Below are positions 54,274 to 54,787 of a stretch of DNA of 54,787 nucleotides, piece by piece. Under the pieces are notes generated by a model. The model was given only the letters and a program-made list of their open reading frames with translations. It was not told the DNA's origin and did not search any database. The position numbers and the translations under genes were made by a program. The DNA is from an uncultured Luminiphilus sp. Lineage in GTDB: Bacteria > Pseudomonadota > Gammaproteobacteria > Pseudomonadales > Halieaceae. Numbering within the stretch: position 1 is the stretch's first letter; each line of letters opens with the position of its first letter. Where the stretch lies: positions 1-54,787 of the forward strand of contig CALKMV010000017.1 in the NCBI GenBank assembly GCA_938091485.1, read 5' to 3'.

Positions 54274-54314
54274 TCATCGCATGAATAAAGGCCGGCACGC
54301 CTGACACGCATTAT

Positions 54315-54787
54315 ATGAAAAACCTCAACCAAATTGATCTCAATCTGCTGGTTTATCTTGAGGTCCTGCTGCGCGAACGCAACGTAACGCAGGCAGCGAA
54401 TCAACTGGGGCTATCACAACCTGCTATGAGTAACGGCCTTCGCAGACTGCGCACACTGTTTGACGACCCGCTGCTAGTGCGCACCTCCGAGGGCATGACC
54501 CCCACCGAGCGAGCGCTGGAGTTGGAGCCCTTGGTCAAGGAGATTCTCCTTGGTGTGGATCGCGCCATGCAGCCCGCCACCGATTTCGAGCCGGGCGAAG
54601 CGCAAATGGTGGTGCGCATCATGGCCAGCGACTACGCCGAATCCACGCTCTTTCCGGCGGTGCTCACGCAACTCCGCGAACACGCACCCGGCATCACGCT
54701 GGACATCATGAACCCCTCGGATGTGAGCTTTCTGGACGTGGAGCGCGGCAAGGTCGACCTGGTCATCAACCGCTTTGATCAGATGCC
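54315..54787 (+). CDS. LysR-type transcriptional regulator, N-terminal part
   Basis: Incomplete at the right edge (about 157 residues visible), hence missing from the ORF track. NQIDLNLLVYLEVLLRERNVTQAANQLGLSQPAMSNGLRRLR is a LysR winged-helix domain. The start of the effector domain follows (MVVRIMASDYAESTLFPAVLTQLREHAPG), close to NodD/PcpR-type members. ATG at 54315. Divergent from the acyl-CoA dehydrogenase across 162 bases, its probable target. Effector cannot be read. Confidence 0.9.
   Translation, partial: MKNLNQIDLNLLVYLEVLLRERNVTQAANQLGLSQPAMSNGLRRLRTLFDDPLLVRTSEGMTPTERALELEPLVKEILLGVDRAMQPATDFEPGEAQMVVRIMASDYAESTLFPAVLTQLREHAPGITLDIMNPSDVSFLDVERGKVDLVINRFDQM

Noticed and set aside
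54281-54304. Eight-codon ORF (ATG to TGA) ahead of the LysR gene as a leader peptide
   Set aside because: No ribosome binding site and no regulatory codon run; very short ORFs arise by chance.
1-54787. tRNA or rRNA genes, insertion sequences, phage genes, CRISPR repeats
   Set aside because: Looked for cloverleaf ends, transposase motifs and regularly spaced repeats by eye; none seen. A tRNAscan or ISfinder search could still catch a weak case.

Overview
The window is a densely packed bacterial chromosome segment (mostly same-strand, overlapping genes, moderately high GC by eye). It has no tRNA, rRNA, insertion sequence, prophage or CRISPR that I can see. Gene content and order point to a Gammaproteobacterium. 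The run gyrA-serC-pheA-tyrA-aroA-cmk-rpsA-ihfB-lapA-lapB-pyrF, and the divergent run mtaD-ubiG-mupP-yciK, match what I remember of the Pseudomonas chromosome, except that hisC is absent and tyrA and aroA are separate genes. A full type II secretion operon, AmpD/AmpE next to NadC and many TTG/GTG starts fit a marine Cellvibrionales/Halieaceae (OM60/NOR5)-type organism. That assignment is inference.

Layout. 1-11536 (minus): gyrase A, serine and aromatic amino acid synthesis, CMP kinase, ribosomal protein S1, IHF-beta, the LapA/LapB envelope pair and the start of pyrF. 11700-15166 (plus): mtaD, ubiG, mupP, yciK. 15220-19202 (minus): rluB, scpB, scpA, a YrdC-type protein and the PHP nuclease rnm. 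19248-25365 (plus): yciB, an SH3/coiled-coil membrane protein, a periplasmic cyclophilin, an unusual pdxJ, an RluA-type synthase, a DUF2244 protein, rimO and rsmE. 25362-26033 (minus): msrA. 26204-30235 (plus): a 69-residue protein, a VWA protein, a membrane-anchored J-domain protein, a 95-residue protein, HtpX and an HtrA-like protease, which together look like a protein quality-control cluster. 30242-44550 (minus): two sodium-coupled amino-acid transporters downstream of a complete gspC-N operon. 44736-49586 (plus): a TPP-riboswitch operon for thiamine capture. 49583-50979 (minus): ampE and ampD. 51069-51896 (plus): nadC. 51902-54152 (minus): an RraA-like protein and an acyl-CoA dehydrogenase. 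54315-end (plus): a LysR regulator cut by the window edge.

The most coherent system is the thiamine operon. A TPP aptamer is followed by a hairpin that buries the TTG start codon of a TonB-dependent receptor. Behind it come a YkoF/MTH1187-like thiamine-binding protein, a PnuC-family permease of PnuT type, a ThiK-like kinase and a PanE/ApbA-like reductase. Together these would move thiamine across the outer membrane, then the inner membrane, and phosphorylate it. Less familiar is the 26.1-30.2 kb cluster. It has a multi-helix 5' leader whose closing stem abuts the ribosome binding site, an in-frame amber codon between the 69-residue ORF and the VWA gene, and a downstream set of chaperone-like and protease genes facing msrA across a 24-bp near-palindrome.
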